A stretch of DNA of 64,000 bases from positions 1 to 64,000 of the forward strand of contig CAIZNH010000008.1 in assembly GCA_903934325.1 (NCBI GenBank), read 5' to 3'. The notes under the pieces were generated by a model. That model did not search any database and was not told the origin of the DNA. It saw nothing but the letters and a program-made list of their open reading frames with translations. Shown in pieces: positions 42,722 through 52,111 of this stretch. Made by a program: the position numbers and the translations under genes. The first letter of the stretch is position 1. Every line of letters starts with the position of its first letter. This DNA comes from an uncultured Alphaproteobacteria bacterium. Lineage in GTDB: Bacteria > Pseudomonadota > Alphaproteobacteria > Sphingomonadales > Sphingomonadaceae.

Positions 42722-43942
42722 TCAGGCCGCTTCGGCCAGCTCCAGATCGAGCCGGTCCCAGATTTCGACGAGGGCGGCGGTCAGCTCGTCCATCATCGCA
42801 TCGGTGTGGAACGGACCCGGCGTGAAGCGCAGACGCTCGGTCCCGCGCGGCACGGTGGGGAAGTTGATCGGCTGCACATAGACGCCGTATTCGGCGAGCA
42901 GGATGTCGCTGATCTTCTTGGCGCGCACCGGATCGCCCACCATCAGCGGCACGATGTGGGTGACCGAATCCATCACCGGCAGACCGGCTTCGGCAAACTT
43001 CAGCTTGAGCATCGCGGCGGCGCGCTGCTGGGCGTTGCGCTCGTCACTGCTCTCTTTCAGGTGCCGCACCGAGGCGAGCACGCCTGCCACCAGCACCGGC
43101 GACAATGAGGTGGTGAAGATGAAGCCCGGCGCGTAGCTGCGGATGCAGTCCACCACCTTGGTCGAGGCCGCGATATAGCCGCCCATCACGCCGAACGCCT
43201 TGCCGAGCGTGCCCTCGATGATGTCGATCCGGTGCGCGGCGTTATCGCGCTCCGAAATCCCGCCGCCATGCGCGCCATACATGCCGACCGCGTGGACCTC
43301 GTCGATATAGGTGAGGGCGTTGTACTTCTCGGCGAGGTCGCAGATCGCATGGATCGGGGCGACATCGCCGTCCATCGAATAGACGCTTTCAAAGGCGATC
43401 AGCTTGGGCGTGTTCGCGTCCTCGGCCGCCAGCAGCTCTTCGAGGTGCGCCACGTCATTGTGGCGGAACACCCGCTTCTCGCAGCCCGAATTGCGGATGC
43501 CTGCGATCATGCTGGCGTGGTTCAGCTCGTCGGAGAAAATGATGCAGCCCGGCAAGAGGCGGGCGAGGGTGGAAAGCGTCGCATCGTTCGAGACATATCC
43601 GCTCGTGAACAGCAGCGCAGAATCCTTGCCGTGGAGATCGGCCAGTTCGTTTTCGAGCTCGATATGCAGGTGGGTGTTGCCGCCGATATTGCGCGTGCCG
43701 CCGCTGCCTGCGCCGACATCGTGCAGCGCGGCTTCCATCGCGCCGATCACCTTGTCGTGCTGGCCCATGCCGAGATAGTCGTTGGAGCACCAGACCGTGA
43801 TCGGCTTGGGGCCATTATGGCCGTGGAAGCAGCGCGCATTGGGATAGGCGCCCTTGTTGCGCATGATGTCGATGAAGACGCGATAGCGGCCTTCCTCGTG
43901 CAGGCGGTCGATCGCAGAATCGAAGATCTGATCGTAGTTCAC
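42722..43942 (-). CDS. hemA: 5-aminolevulinate synthase
   Basis: A 406-residue alpha-oxoamine synthase. The PLP Lys is residue 248 in [35 protein letters not shown] and [18 protein letters not shown] are the standard motifs. It condenses glycine with succinyl-CoA, the Shemin route to heme found in alphaproteobacteria. The start [20 protein letters not shown] matches family members. Heme-regulatory CP motifs of the mitochondrial form are absent. Confidence 0.97.
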   Translation of the reverse strand: MNYDQIFDSAIDRLHEEGRYRVFIDIMRNKGAYPNARCFHGHNGPKPITVWCSNDYLGMGQHDKVIGAMEAALHDVGAGSGGTRNIGGNTHLHIELENELADLHGKDSALLFTSGYVSNDATLSTLARLLPGCIIFSDELNHASMIAGIRNSGCEKRVFRHNDVAHLEELLAAEDANTPKLIAFESVYSMDGDVAPIHAICDLAEKYNALTYIDEVHAVGMYGAHGGGISERDNAAHRIDIIEGTLGKAFGVMGGYIAASTKVVDCIRSYAPGFIFTTSLSPVLVAGVLASVRHLKESSDERNAQQRAAAMLKLKFAEAGLPVMDSVTHIVPLMVGDPVRAKKISDILLAEYGVYVQPINFPTVPRGTERLRFTPGPFHTDAMMDELTAALVEIWDRLDLELAEAA

Positions 43943-44111
43943 TTGCGTCTCTTCACTGGGGCGTGCGCTTATGCGGCACTGCCTGAGTTCCTGCCTGCTT
44001 CATCCGCTACAACTGCCGAGGCGGCGGATGGTTTCGCGCGATATTTAAGGCCGAGACCGGCGTTTTGCCACAGCGATCTTTGCGAGCGTTTCGCAAGCGG
44101 TGATGCGCAAA

Positions 44112-44906
44112 TCAGAACACTTCCGCAGGGCCGAAACCGCGGTTTGCCAGTGCGTCTTCGAGGCCTGCTGCGCCTGCGATCGGCCCGGTGACGATGAAGC
44201 GGTTGGGGCCGTGTGCTTCGAAGCTCTGCCCTTCGAGCAGATGGGCGATGCGCCGCGCGATGCCCTCGGCTCCATCCACCTGCCGGACCTCGGGGCCGAA
44301 AGCGGCGGCGAGTTCCTCCGAAAGCAGCGGGAAGTGGGTGCAGGCGAGCACCAACGTGTCGATGGCCTCGCCGCCCGGCATGGCGGTGAGCTCGGCGTGG
44401 ACGTCGGCGATCAGCGCCGGATCGACACCGCGCCCGCGCAGCTTGGCCTCGGCCGCCTCGACCAGCCCGGGCGCGGCCACGCGGAGCAGGCGCTTGCCCT
44501 GTGCAAAGCGGGCTTCGAGATCATCGACATAGGCCTGCCGGATCGTCGCGCCTGTGCCGACAAGTCCGATGGTGCCGGTCCGCGTGAGGGCAGCGGCGGG
44601 CTTGATCGCGGGGACAGTGCCCACCACCGGCACTTCCAGCACATCGCGCACCATGCCCAGCGCAATCGTGGAGGCGGTGTTGCAGGCGATGCAGACGAGG
44701 CGCGGGCGGAACCGCTCTGCCATCCGCCCGAGCAGGCCCGCGACCCGCGCGGCGATCTGGGCCTCGGTCTTGGTGCCATAGGGCAGGCCGGCAAGATCGG
44801 CGGCGTATATCACCGGAGCGTCGGGGAGCACCTTGCGCAAGCCGTCATAGACGGTGAGCCCGCCTACGCCGGAATCGAACAGCAGGATGGGGGAATCTGG
44901 GTTCAC
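44112..44906 (-). CDS. murI: Glutamate racemase
   Basis: A 264-residue racemase. LLFDSGVGGLTVYDGL, the first catalytic Cys in VCIACNTASTIAL and the second in LVLACTHFPLL are family motifs. It makes D-glutamate for peptidoglycan. GTG 44906 is used because GGAAG is 9 bases upstream and the peptide starts NPDSPILLFDSGVGG; the open frame extends far upstream through the divergent plsY gene but that part is a shadow. Confidence 0.95.
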   Translation of the reverse strand: MNPDSPILLFDSGVGGLTVYDGLRKVLPDAPVIYAADLAGLPYGTKTEAQIAARVAGLLGRMAERFRPRLVCIACNTASTIALGMVRDVLEVPVVGTVPAIKPAAALTRTGTIGLVGTGATIRQAYVDDLEARFAQGKRLLRVAAPGLVEAAEAKLRGRGVDPALIADVHAELTAMPGGEAIDTLVLACTHFPLLSEELAAAFGPEVRQVDGAEGIARRIAHLLEGQSFEAHGPNRFIVTGPIAGAAGLEDALANRGFGPAEVF

Positions 44907-44916
44907 CGAATAACTT

Positions 44917-45030
44917 CCGTTCGCCCCGAGCTTGTCGAAGGGCTGTTTTGCCTTACAGTCGGATGCGCTAAAGAAAGTGCAGGGCTTCGACAACCGCCTT
45001 CGCGGTCGCTGGCAAGCTCGGCCCGAACGG
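44917..45030. repeat. RPELVEG-type dispersed inverted repeat, one arm interrupted
   Basis: The left arm CCGTTCGCCCCGAGCTTG (continuing TCGAAGGGCTG to 44945) is repeated in inverse from 44980 (CAGGGCTTCGACAA) and 45013 (CAAGCTCGGCCCGAACGG). I remember this repeat as common in sphingomonad intergenic regions; one frame reads RPELVEG. The right arm is split by about 22 bases (44994-45015) that contain their own hairpin, CCGC-CTTC-GCGG, flanked by CAA on both sides. Confidence 0.8.
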
Positions 45031-45041
45031 GATGGGACCTG

Positions 45042-45638
45042 ATGGAATTCGTTTTCGCAGCCGTGATGGGCTTTGCGCTGGGATCGATTCCCTTCGGCCT
45101 GATCCTCACCCGCGCGGCGGGGCTGGGCGATGTGCGCAATATCGGCAGCGGCTCGATCGGCGCGACCAATGTGCTGCGCACCGGGCACAAGGGCCTCGCT
45201 GCGGCCACAGTGCTGCTCGATGCGGCCAAGGCTGTGATCCCGGTGGTGGTGGCAGGCATCCTGTGGCCTGATCTTGCCCAGGTCGGCGGCGTGGCCGCCG
45301 TCGGCGCGGTGGCGGGGCATTGTTTTACCCCGTGGCTCGGTTTCAGGGGCGGCAAGGGCTTTGCGAGCGCTGCCGGAGCGCTGCTGGCGCTGGCTTGGCC
45401 GGTGATGCTGGCCTGCGCCTGTGTATGGGCGGCGACGCTCTGGCTCAGCCGGATTTCGTCCGTGTCCTCGATGGTCAGCGTGATCGCCGCGCCGATTGTG
45501 GCATGGGGCCTCGGCTACCCGCAGGTCATCCCGCCGCTGCTCGCCATCGCGGCGATCGTCATGGTGCAGCACCGCGCCAATATCGGGCGCCTGATGCGGG
45601 GGGAGGAGCCGAAGATCGGCGCCTCGTCCAAGCCGTAA
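45042..45638 (+). CDS. plsY: Glycerol-3-phosphate acyltransferase PlsY
   Basis: A 198-residue protein with five membrane helices and the PlsY motifs SIPFGLILTRAAG, GSGSIGATNVLRTG, and HCFTPWLGFRGGKGFA. It transfers acyl groups from acyl-phosphate to glycerol-3-phosphate, the first step of phospholipid synthesis. ATG 45042 begins MEFVFAAVMGFALGSIP as in homologues. It is divergent from murI and 16 bases ahead of dprA. Confidence 0.96.
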   Translation: MEFVFAAVMGFALGSIPFGLILTRAAGLGDVRNIGSGSIGATNVLRTGHKGLAAATVLLDAAKAVIPVVVAGILWPDLAQVGGVAAVGAVAGHCFTPWLGFRGGKGFASAAGALLALAWPVMLACACVWAATLWLSRISSVSSMVSVIAAPIVAWGLGYPQVIPPLLAIAAIVMVQHRANIGRLMRGEEPKIGASSKP

Positions 45639-45654
45639 TGCGGGGCCTCATCTG

Positions 45655-46806
45655 ATGGAGCACGAGGGGTCGCAGCCGGTGCTCAGCCAACAGGAAGCTT
45701 TCGCGCGCATCCGCCTGCTGCGCTCGCCCAACATTGGCCCGGTGAGCTATCGCCAGCTGATTGCGCGCTTCGGCAGCGCCGGGGCGGCGCTGGATGCGCT
45801 GCCCGATCTCGCCAGCCGGGGGAGGGGGCCCTATCGCCCGGCCAGTGCCGAGAGCATCGAGCGCGAGGTCTCCGCCGTGCGCGCGGCAGGCGCGCGCTAT
45901 CTGTTCCACGATCAGCCCGATTACCCCGCGCTGCTGGCCGAACTGGACAGCGCGCCGCCCATTCTGACCTGCCGCGGCCGGCTTGACCTCGCCAGCGCGC
46001 CCTGCGTGGCGGTGGTAGGGGCGCGCAATGCCAGCGCTGCGGCGGTCAAGCTGGCGCGCGATTTCGCCGCTGCGCTGGCCGAGGCGGGCTTCACGATTGT
46101 CTCGGGCCTTGCGCGCGGCATCGACGGTGCAACGCACGAGGGCGCCTTTCCGCAGACCATCGGCGTGATCGCCAGCGGGATCGACATCGCCTATCCGCCG
46201 CAGCACGCCGAGCTTCAGGAACGCATCGCGAGGGAGGGGTTGCTGATCGCCGAACAGCCCCCCGGCACCGAGCCGCGCGGGCGGCATTTCCCGTCGAGGA
46301 ACCGCATCATCGCAGGCCTTGCGAGCGGCACGCTGGTGGTCGAGGCGGCGCCCCAATCGGGCAGCCTCATCACCGCGCGGCTGGCGGGCGAGGCGGGGCG
46401 CGAGGTCATGGCAATCCCCGGCTCCCCGCTCGATGCCCGCGCCTCGGGATGCAACCAGCTGATCCGCGAAGGCGCGGTGCTGGTGCAGAGTCCGGAGGAT
46501 GTGATCGAACTGCTCCAGAGTTTCACGGGCGCCCCGCGCTCGCGCTACCGCGTGGCCGAAGGCGCGGCCGATTTCGACTATGCCGAACTTGCCCGGCTCG
46601 AATGGGGCGAGGCGCGGGCTGATCTGTCTGGCGATATCGCCAACCTGCTCACCAACGCGCCGGTGCCGGTCGACGAGCTGATCCACCAGTCAGGCGCCAG
46701 CGCGGTCGAGGTCCACATGGCGCTGCTCGAACTGGAACTTGTGGGCGAGCTGGTGCGCGAGGCTGACGGCACGGTGCGCCGCGCCAGCCCCGAGGATAGC
46801 GCATGA
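45655..46806 (+). CDS. dprA: DNA processing protein DprA
   Basis: A 383-residue protein. An N-terminal SAM-like domain (RIRLLRSPNIGPVSYRQLI) precedes the Rossmann fold (VAVVGARNASAAA, IVSGLARGIDGATHEGA, FPSRNRIIAGLASG, AAPQSGSLITARLAGE) and a C-terminal winged helix (LLTNAPVPVDELIHQSG). It loads RecA on incoming single-stranded DNA during transformation. It is coupled to the next gene by ATGA. Confidence 0.96.
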   Translation: MEHEGSQPVLSQQEAFARIRLLRSPNIGPVSYRQLIARFGSAGAALDALPDLASRGRGPYRPASAESIEREVSAVRAAGARYLFHDQPDYPALLAELDSAPPILTCRGRLDLASAPCVAVVGARNASAAAVKLARDFAAALAEAGFTIVSGLARGIDGATHEGAFPQTIGVIASGIDIAYPPQHAELQERIAREGLLIAEQPPGTEPRGRHFPSRNRIIAGLASGTLVVEAAPQSGSLITARLAGEAGREVMAIPGSPLDARASGCNQLIREGAVLVQSPEDVIELLQSFTGAPRSRYRVAEGAADFDYAELARLEWGEARADLSGDIANLLTNAPVPVDELIHQSGASAVEVHMALLELELVGELVREADGTVRRASPEDSA

Positions 46807-47459
46807 CCCCCGCCCGCGAGGCCGATTTCGGCCTGCTCGTCTCCCGCTCCTTCGAGAACCTCTGGGCGATCCGCAAGCCGGTGGCGATCTATCTTGCGGT
46901 GGTGGCCGTGGCGGCCTTCACCATTCCCTTGCTCGGCATCGGCTTCACCAGCGGCGGGGGCGTGGTGATCTATCTTTTCGGGCAATACTGGCTGTTTCAG
47001 GCCCTGTTGAAGACGCGCGGGCTGCTGGAGACGCAGGGCAATCATCTCGCCCCCTTCCTTTTGCTGGCGATGCTGCTGATCGGGCCGATCATGGTCGGCA
47101 TTTTCGCTCTGATCCTGCCCGGCCTGTTTCTGGTCGCGCGCTGGATAGCCGCGCCCGCTTTCGTGGCTGCGCGGGGCGGGAGCGCATGGGCAGCGGCAGG
47201 GGCCAGCTGGCAGACGGTGCGCGGCCACACCGGCAAGATCGCCAGCATCGTCGTGATGATGTTCCTGATCGCAAGCCTGTTCGGCACGCTTGGCGCGGCG
47301 GCAGGCGGGCTGTTTGCCGGGATTGCCGCCTATCGCGCGGCCCAGCCGCTCAATCTGATCGAGGCGCACCTGTTTCCGCTGATGCTGCTCGGCCTGTCGG
47401 TGGCAGTCTATGAACTGCTCGGGCCGCGCAATACCATCATCGAGGATGTTTTCGGGTGA
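46803..47459 (+). CDS. Multi-helix membrane protein of unknown function
   Basis: A 218-residue protein with five or six hydrophobic segments (about 28-48, 49-65, 85-112, 140-165, 190-208). No catalytic motif is visible; its overall pattern resembles the glycerophosphodiester-phosphodiesterase membrane domain type, a weak similarity. It starts inside the dprA stop and ends right before the topA region, so it is part of the plsY-dprA-topA message. Confidence 0.7.
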   Translation: MTPAREADFGLLVSRSFENLWAIRKPVAIYLAVVAVAAFTIPLLGIGFTSGGGVVIYLFGQYWLFQALLKTRGLLETQGNHLAPFLLLAMLLIGPIMVGIFALILPGLFLVARWIAAPAFVAARGGSAWAAAGASWQTVRGHTGKIASIVVMMFLIASLFGTLGAAAGGLFAGIAAYRAAQPLNLIEAHLFPLMLLGLSVAVYELLGPRNTIIEDVFG

Positions 47460-47546
47460 ATGGCTTCACACAAGCCGCTTGACGGCCTAGGCGGCGCAGC
47501 CCCACCCTCGCGCGTACGTACACGTAAGGACACCTCTTCTCAGCCC

Positions 47547-50114
47547 ATGCAGCTTGTCATTGTTGAATCGCCGGCCAAGGCGAAGACCATCGAGAAATAT
47601 CTGGGCAAGGACTACAAGGTTCTCGCGTCCTACGGCCATGTGCGCGATCTGCCGCCCAAGGATGGCAGCGTCGATCCGGACGCCGATTTCGCGATGGAGT
47701 GGGAACTCTACCGCGACAAGCAGAGCCGCTTCAAGGAAATCGCCGACGCGGCCAAGGGCGCAAGCCGCCTCGTGCTCGCCACCGACCCTGACCGCGAGGG
47801 CGAGGCGATCAGCTGGCACGTGCAGGAGCTGCTGGCCAAGCGCAAGGCGCTGCCCAAGCTCGTCGAGCGGGTCACCTTCAACGCCATCACCAAGACCGCC
47901 GTCACCGAGGCCATGGCCCGCCCGCGCGAGCTCGATCAGCCGCTGATCGACGCCTATCTCGCCCGCCGCGCGCTGGATTATCTGTTCGGCTTCACGCTTT
48001 CGCCGGTGCTGTGGAGGAAGCTCCCCGGGGCCAAGAGCGCAGGCCGCGTGCAGTCCGTGGCGCTGCGCCTGATCGTCGAGCGCGAGCGCGAGATCGAAGC
48101 CTTCCGGGCCGAGGAATACTGGAGCGTGCTCGCCAAGCTCCAGCACGACGGTACCGAGTTCGACGCGCGCCTCGTCAAGTTCAAGGGCGTGAAGCTGGAG
48201 CGGCTGAGCCTCGGCAATCAGGGCATTGCGCTGGAAGCCAAGGCGGCGGTCGAGGCCGGGCGCTTCACGGTTGAGGGTGTCGAGACCAAGCCGGTCAAGC
48301 GCAACCCCGCACCGCCGTTCACCACCTCGACCTTGCAGCAGGAGGCCGCGCGCAAGCTCGGCTATTCCGCGCAGCACACCATGCGGCTCGCCCAGAGCCT
48401 GTATGAAGCCGGCGCGATCACCTATATGCGTACCGATGGCGTGCAGATGGACCCCGGTGCCATCATGGCCCTGCGCGATGCGATCGCCGCGCGTTACGAC
48501 AGCGCCTACCTCCCTGAAAAGCCGCGCTTCTACAGCACCAAGGCCAAGAACGCGCAGGAGGCCCACGAGGCGATCCGGCCGACCGATTTCACCCGCGAAC
48601 GGGCGGGCACGGGCGACGAGGCCAAGCTCTATGATCTGATCTTCAAGCGCGCCATGGCGAGCCAGATGGCGACCGCGCAGATGGAGCGTACCACTGTCAC
48701 CCTGCGCGATGCCACCGGGCAGCACGAGCTGCGCGCTACAGGGCAAGTGATCCGCTTCCCCGGCTTCCTCGCGGTCTATCAGGAAGGCTTTGACGACAAG
48801 GGGCAGGGCGAAGACGAGGACGAGGACGGCCTGCTGCCGATGCTCAAGGCCGGCGACACGCCCGCCAAGCGCGGTGTCGAGGCGACCCAGCACTTCACCC
48901 AGCCGCCCCCGCGCTTTTCGGAAGCCTCGCTGGTCAAGCGTCTGGAGGAGCTCGGCATCGGGCGGCCCTCGACCTATGCCTCGACCATCCAGACGTTGCG
49001 TGACAGAAGTTACGTGCGGATGGAGAAGAACCGCTTCTTTGCGGAAGAGAGCGGCCGCCTGCTGACGGCTTTCCTCGAACGCTTCTTCCCCACCTATGTC
49101 GCCTATGATTTCACCGCGGGCATGGAGGACGAGCTCGATGTCGTCTCCGACGGGCGCGAGGATTACAAGGCGTTGCTCGCCCGCTTCTGGAAGGACTTCA
49201 AGCCCAAGGCCGACGAGGTGATGGAGAAGCTGCCTTCGGAAGTGACCGAGGCGCTGGACGAATATCTCTCCGACTTCCTGTTCCCGCCGCGCGAGGACGG
49301 GCACGATCCGCGCGCCTGCCCGATGTGCGCTGCGGAAGGCCGCGCCAATGGCAGGCTCTCCCTGCGCGGTGGCCGCTTCGGCGCCTTTGTGGCCTGCGCC
49401 AACTATCCGGAGTGCAAATACACCCGCCGCTTCGCCCAGCCGGGCGGCGAGGGTGAGGGCGGGGCCGATGACGGGATCCTCGGCCAGCACCCCGAAACCG
49501 GCGAGGACATCCACCGCAAGACGGGCCGCTTCGGCCCCTATGTGCAGATGGGTGACGGCAAGGATGCCAAGCGCGCCTCGATCCCCAAGGACATCGATGA
49601 TTTCGATCTCGACTGGGCGGTGAAGCTTCTGGACCTGCCGCGCATCATCGGCGCGCATCCTGACACAGGCCTCGAAATCGAAGCCAATATCGGGCGTTAC
49701 GGGCCCTATCTGCGGCACGACGGCAAGTATGGTAAACTCACCAATACCCGCGAGGTGTTCGAGGTGGGGATGAACCGTGCCGTCGATATCCTCGCGCAGG
49801 CTGCCAATCGCGGCGCGGGCGGGGCTGCGCGCGGCAAGGCGGAGGCGATTGCGGCGCTTGGGGCGCACCCCGTCAGCGGGGGCGAGATCAAGGTCATGCC
49901 GGGCCGCTACGGGCCCTACGTCACCGATGGCACCACCAACGCGACGATCCCGCGCGATGTGAAACCTGAAGAGGTTACGCTCGAAGCCGCCATCGAACTG
50001 ATCGATGCGCGTGCGGCCAAGGGTCCGGCCAAGGGGAAGGCCAAGAAGAAGGCCGCCCCCAAGAAGAAGGCTGCCCCCAAGAAGAAAGCTCCGGCCAAGA
50101 AGGCGGCCAAATGA
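47547..50114 (+). CDS. topA: DNA topoisomerase I
   Basis: An 855-residue type IA topoisomerase. Toprim: VIVESPAKAKTIEKYLG and DPDREGEAI; gate: GRVQSVALRLIVERE; catalytic Tyr in AITYMRTDG; zinc ribbon near residue 590 (CPMC ... CANYPEC). Further C-terminal DNA-binding repeats (IGRYGPYLRH, PGRYGPYVTD) and a Lys/Ala-rich tail of three KKKAAP-type units follow. It relaxes negative supercoils. ATG 47547 gives the usual start MQLVIVESPAKAK; a start at 47460, adjacent to the previous stop, would add 29 residues. Confidence 0.96.
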   Translation: MQLVIVESPAKAKTIEKYLGKDYKVLASYGHVRDLPPKDGSVDPDADFAMEWELYRDKQSRFKEIADAAKGASRLVLATDPDREGEAISWHVQELLAKRKALPKLVERVTFNAITKTAVTEAMARPRELDQPLIDAYLARRALDYLFGFTLSPVLWRKLPGAKSAGRVQSVALRLIVEREREIEAFRAEEYWSVLAKLQHDGTEFDARLVKFKGVKLERLSLGNQGIALEAKAAVEAGRFTVEGVETKPVKRNPAPPFTTSTLQQEAARKLGYSAQHTMRLAQSLYEAGAITYMRTDGVQMDPGAIMALRDAIAARYDSAYLPEKPRFYSTKAKNAQEAHEAIRPTDFTRERAGTGDEAKLYDLIFKRAMASQMATAQMERTTVTLRDATGQHELRATGQVIRFPGFLAVYQEGFDDKGQGEDEDEDGLLPMLKAGDTPAKRGVEATQHFTQPPPRFSEASLVKRLEELGIGRPSTYASTIQTLRDRSYVRMEKNRFFAEESGRLLTAFLERFFPTYVAYDFTAGMEDELDVVSDGREDYKALLARFWKDFKPKADEVMEKLPSEVTEALDEYLSDFLFPPREDGHDPRACPMCAAEGRANGRLSLRGGRFGAFVACANYPECKYTRRFAQPGGEGEGGADDGILGQHPETGEDIHRKTGRFGPYVQMGDGKDAKRASIPKDIDDFDLDWAVKLLDLPRIIGAHPDTGLEIEANIGRYGPYLRHDGKYGKLTNTREVFEVGMNRAVDILAQAANRGAGGAARGKAEAIAALGAHPVSGGEIKVMPGRYGPYVTDGTTNATIPRDVKPEEVTLEAAIELIDARAAKGPAKGKAKKKAAPKKKAAPKKKAPAKKAAK

Positions 50115-50123
50115 TCCCGGCGT

Positions 50124-50147
50124 GCCGTCCCGCCTGTCGGGACCGGC
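50124..50147 (+). terminator. Weak hairpin after topA
   Basis: GTCCCG (50127-50132) and CGGGAC (50138-50143) with flanking GCC/GGC form an 8-9 base-pair stem. No clear T run follows, so termination here is uncertain. Confidence 0.35.
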
Positions 50148-50208
50148 GCGTTGGTAAATCATAAAGCATTACCCTCTATCACGAAGCCCTGAGACCAGGG
50201 GCTGCACC

Positions 50209-50496
50209 GTGATTGAAATCGAAGTCCAGAACGAGACGCATCAGACCCAGGCGCGCATCCGCTTTGCCGCCGTGCCGCGCATCGGCGAAGGCCTGCGCCT
50301 GCGCGAACCCGATGGCATGTGGGCGAGCTATGACGTGCTCGACGTGTGGTACCAGAAGGCCGAATTCGGCGATGTCTGGATGCCCTATCTCCATGTCCGC
50401 ATGACCCCGGGCGAGGGCGTGCTGCCCGAAGACCCCTACGCCGAGGATTACGGCGAATATGACGCGGGCTATGCCGCTATCGGCGGAGGGCGCTGA
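50209..50496 (+). CDS. Small unknown protein next to a response regulator
   Basis: A 95-residue protein I do not recognise. It begins at GTG 50209 with GGGG about ten bases upstream. The first 65 residues look like a compact beta domain (VIEIEVQNETHQTQARIRF, ASYDVLDVWYQKAEFGDVWM); the tail is acidic and Tyr-rich (YAEDYGEYDAGY). It lies two bases before the response-regulator gene, so the two are probably co-transcribed and may interact. Confidence 0.6.
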   Translation: MIEIEVQNETHQTQARIRFAAVPRIGEGLRLREPDGMWASYDVLDVWYQKAEFGDVWMPYLHVRMTPGEGVLPEDPYAEDYGEYDAGYAAIGGGR

Positions 50497-50498
50497 TC

Positions 50499-51182
50499 GT
50501 GCAGAACCTGATCAAGCGCAATTCCGGCCCGCACCGCCGCACCGGCATGGAAGGCAAGACGCTGGCTGAAAAGCTGGCCGCTGGCGAAAAGGCCCGCGAG
50601 GCGGCGCAGGGGGGCACTGCCGCTCCGGTCGTGGCTGAAGTCGAAGCCGCTCCCGCGCCCGCCCCCGCTCCTGCTCCCGCAGCTGACACCCGCGTCGAAA
50701 TGCAGGCCCGCGCGCCCGCTGCCCCCGGCCCGGAAAGCGGCGACACGGATTCGATTGTCGCTGCCGCCAAGGCCATGCGTGACCGCTTTGCCGGCAGCGT
50801 TGCTCCGGCAGCGGTGGCCAAGACCTGCCTCATCGTCGATGACAGCCGCGTGATCCGCAAGGTTTCGAGCAAGATCGCGATCAGCCTCGGCTATGTCGCG
50901 ATCGAGGCCGAAAACGGCGAGGAGGCTCTGGCGCGCTGCAAGAAGGCCATGCCCGACCTCGTGCTCACCGACTGGAACATGCCCGAAATGGACGGCATCG
51001 AATTCGTCGCCAAGCTGCGGGCGATCCCGACGCCCAAGGAGCCCATCGTGGTGTTCTGCACCTCGAACGGCGAGGCCAAGGACATCCACGAGGGCATCTC
51101 GGCAGGCGCGGACGACTACATCGTCAAACCCTTCGACGAAGCGGCTCTGCGCGCCAAGCTGGAGAAGCTGGGGCGGGGCTAA
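50499..51182 (+). CDS. Response regulator with disordered N-terminal extension
   Basis: A 227-residue protein. Residues 1-100 are low-complexity, with an Ala/Pro run around 50-65 and several charged segments; a CheY-like receiver follows: KTCLIVDDSRVIRKVSSKIA (acidic pair), LVLTDWNMPEMDG (phospho-Asp), VVFCTSNGEAKDI (Thr/Ser switch) and DYIVKPFDEAAL (Lys). No DNA-binding domain is present. The fold is like motility/chemotaxis CheY proteins, but no chemotaxis genes are near. GTG 50499 is the start. Confidence 0.88.
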   Translation: MQNLIKRNSGPHRRTGMEGKTLAEKLAAGEKAREAAQGGTAAPVVAEVEAAPAPAPAPAPAADTRVEMQARAPAAPGPESGDTDSIVAAAKAMRDRFAGSVAPAAVAKTCLIVDDSRVIRKVSSKIAISLGYVAIEAENGEEALARCKKAMPDLVLTDWNMPEMDGIEFVAKLRAIPTPKEPIVVFCTSNGEAKDIHEGISAGADDYIVKPFDEAALRAKLEKLGRG

Positions 51183-51197
51183 GCCCGCGCCGCTGCG

Positions 51198-52004
51198 CTA
51201 CTTCGCCGCTTCCTTGGCGGCCTGTGCTTCCAAGTATTGGGCATAGCGGGCGTCGTCCACCAGACTGCGCCCGGGACGGCCGATGAGTTGGTTGAGTACG
51301 ATCCGCACGTCACGCCCTGCCCAGAATTCGCCGATGTCACTCTGCTCGGCGGTGCGATCCTTCGACTTTTTTGCCCCGAGGCTTTTGACTTCGTTGAAGT
51401 CACGCGCCCAGGCCGCGCTGCCCAAAGTTACCGGCGGCGCGGGCCGCATTTCGGCGGGGCTGGTCATGATCCACGGCGTTTGCCTGGCGAGGATGGTGCC
51501 GACCAAGGGCGTAGTCTGCACATAGGTACCCGGTGTCTGGGGGCGGTTCACCGGGTCTTTGCCCTCGGCGTTGGAGTTGGCCCGGGCGGCGATAACGGCG
51601 GCTGCCGCTTCGGCACCGACCTTCTCGCCATTGGCGCTCGCGGTCTTGTCGGTGACCGCGCCGAGGGAGGCTTTCAACGCGCCCTCGAACATGTCTTTCT
51701 GATCGGCACAGACAAGCACCAGCACATCATGCGCGGCGCGTGCGGCTGCGGCTTCCGGCGAGCTTCCCTCGGGCGCTGTCAGCTTTCTGGTGTAGGGCGT
51801 GTATTTTGGCGTGACCGCGTTGATGGCTTCGAACATGGCGACACTCACCATGGCATCGGCATCGCGCTGTAGCGGGTCCTCGCACTTGTCGACCTGCGCG
51901 CGCCACTGGGTCAGCACGTTGTTGACGACACCGGCTGAAGCATTGGCTGGAATTGTAGCGGCCATGACCGCGCACAGAACCCACGAGCGATTTGCGATAC
52001 GCAT
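51198..52004 (-). pseudogene. Truncated vanadium-haloperoxidase/PAP2-like protein
   Basis: A 268-residue secreted protein (signal peptide to about residue 24, NASAG). It matches the N-terminal half of vanadium-dependent haloperoxidase-like proteins (NNVLTQWRAQVDKC, DAMVSVAMFEAINAVTPKY, ARDFNEVKSLGAKKS). Relatives continue after RSLVDDAR with the PAP2 catalytic part that binds vanadate/phosphate with Lys, Arg and His; here the protein ends with YAQYLEAQAAKEAAK, so the catalytic half is missing. The start has GGGGGA upstream. Either a decayed gene or a helical-domain protein with a new role. Confidence 0.7.
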
Positions 52005-52111
52005 AAAATGTTCCCCCAAGCCCGAGTTGGGCCCCCGGTGGAGGTCTACACTACTTTTTTGCGGACACGAAGCGCGTGATGCTGGCATCAGGGCGACGAA
52101 AGAAGGCGCCC

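Noticed and set aside
47487-50162. 891-codon minus-strand frame over topA
   Set aside because: Antisense shadow of a highly conserved topoisomerase gene.
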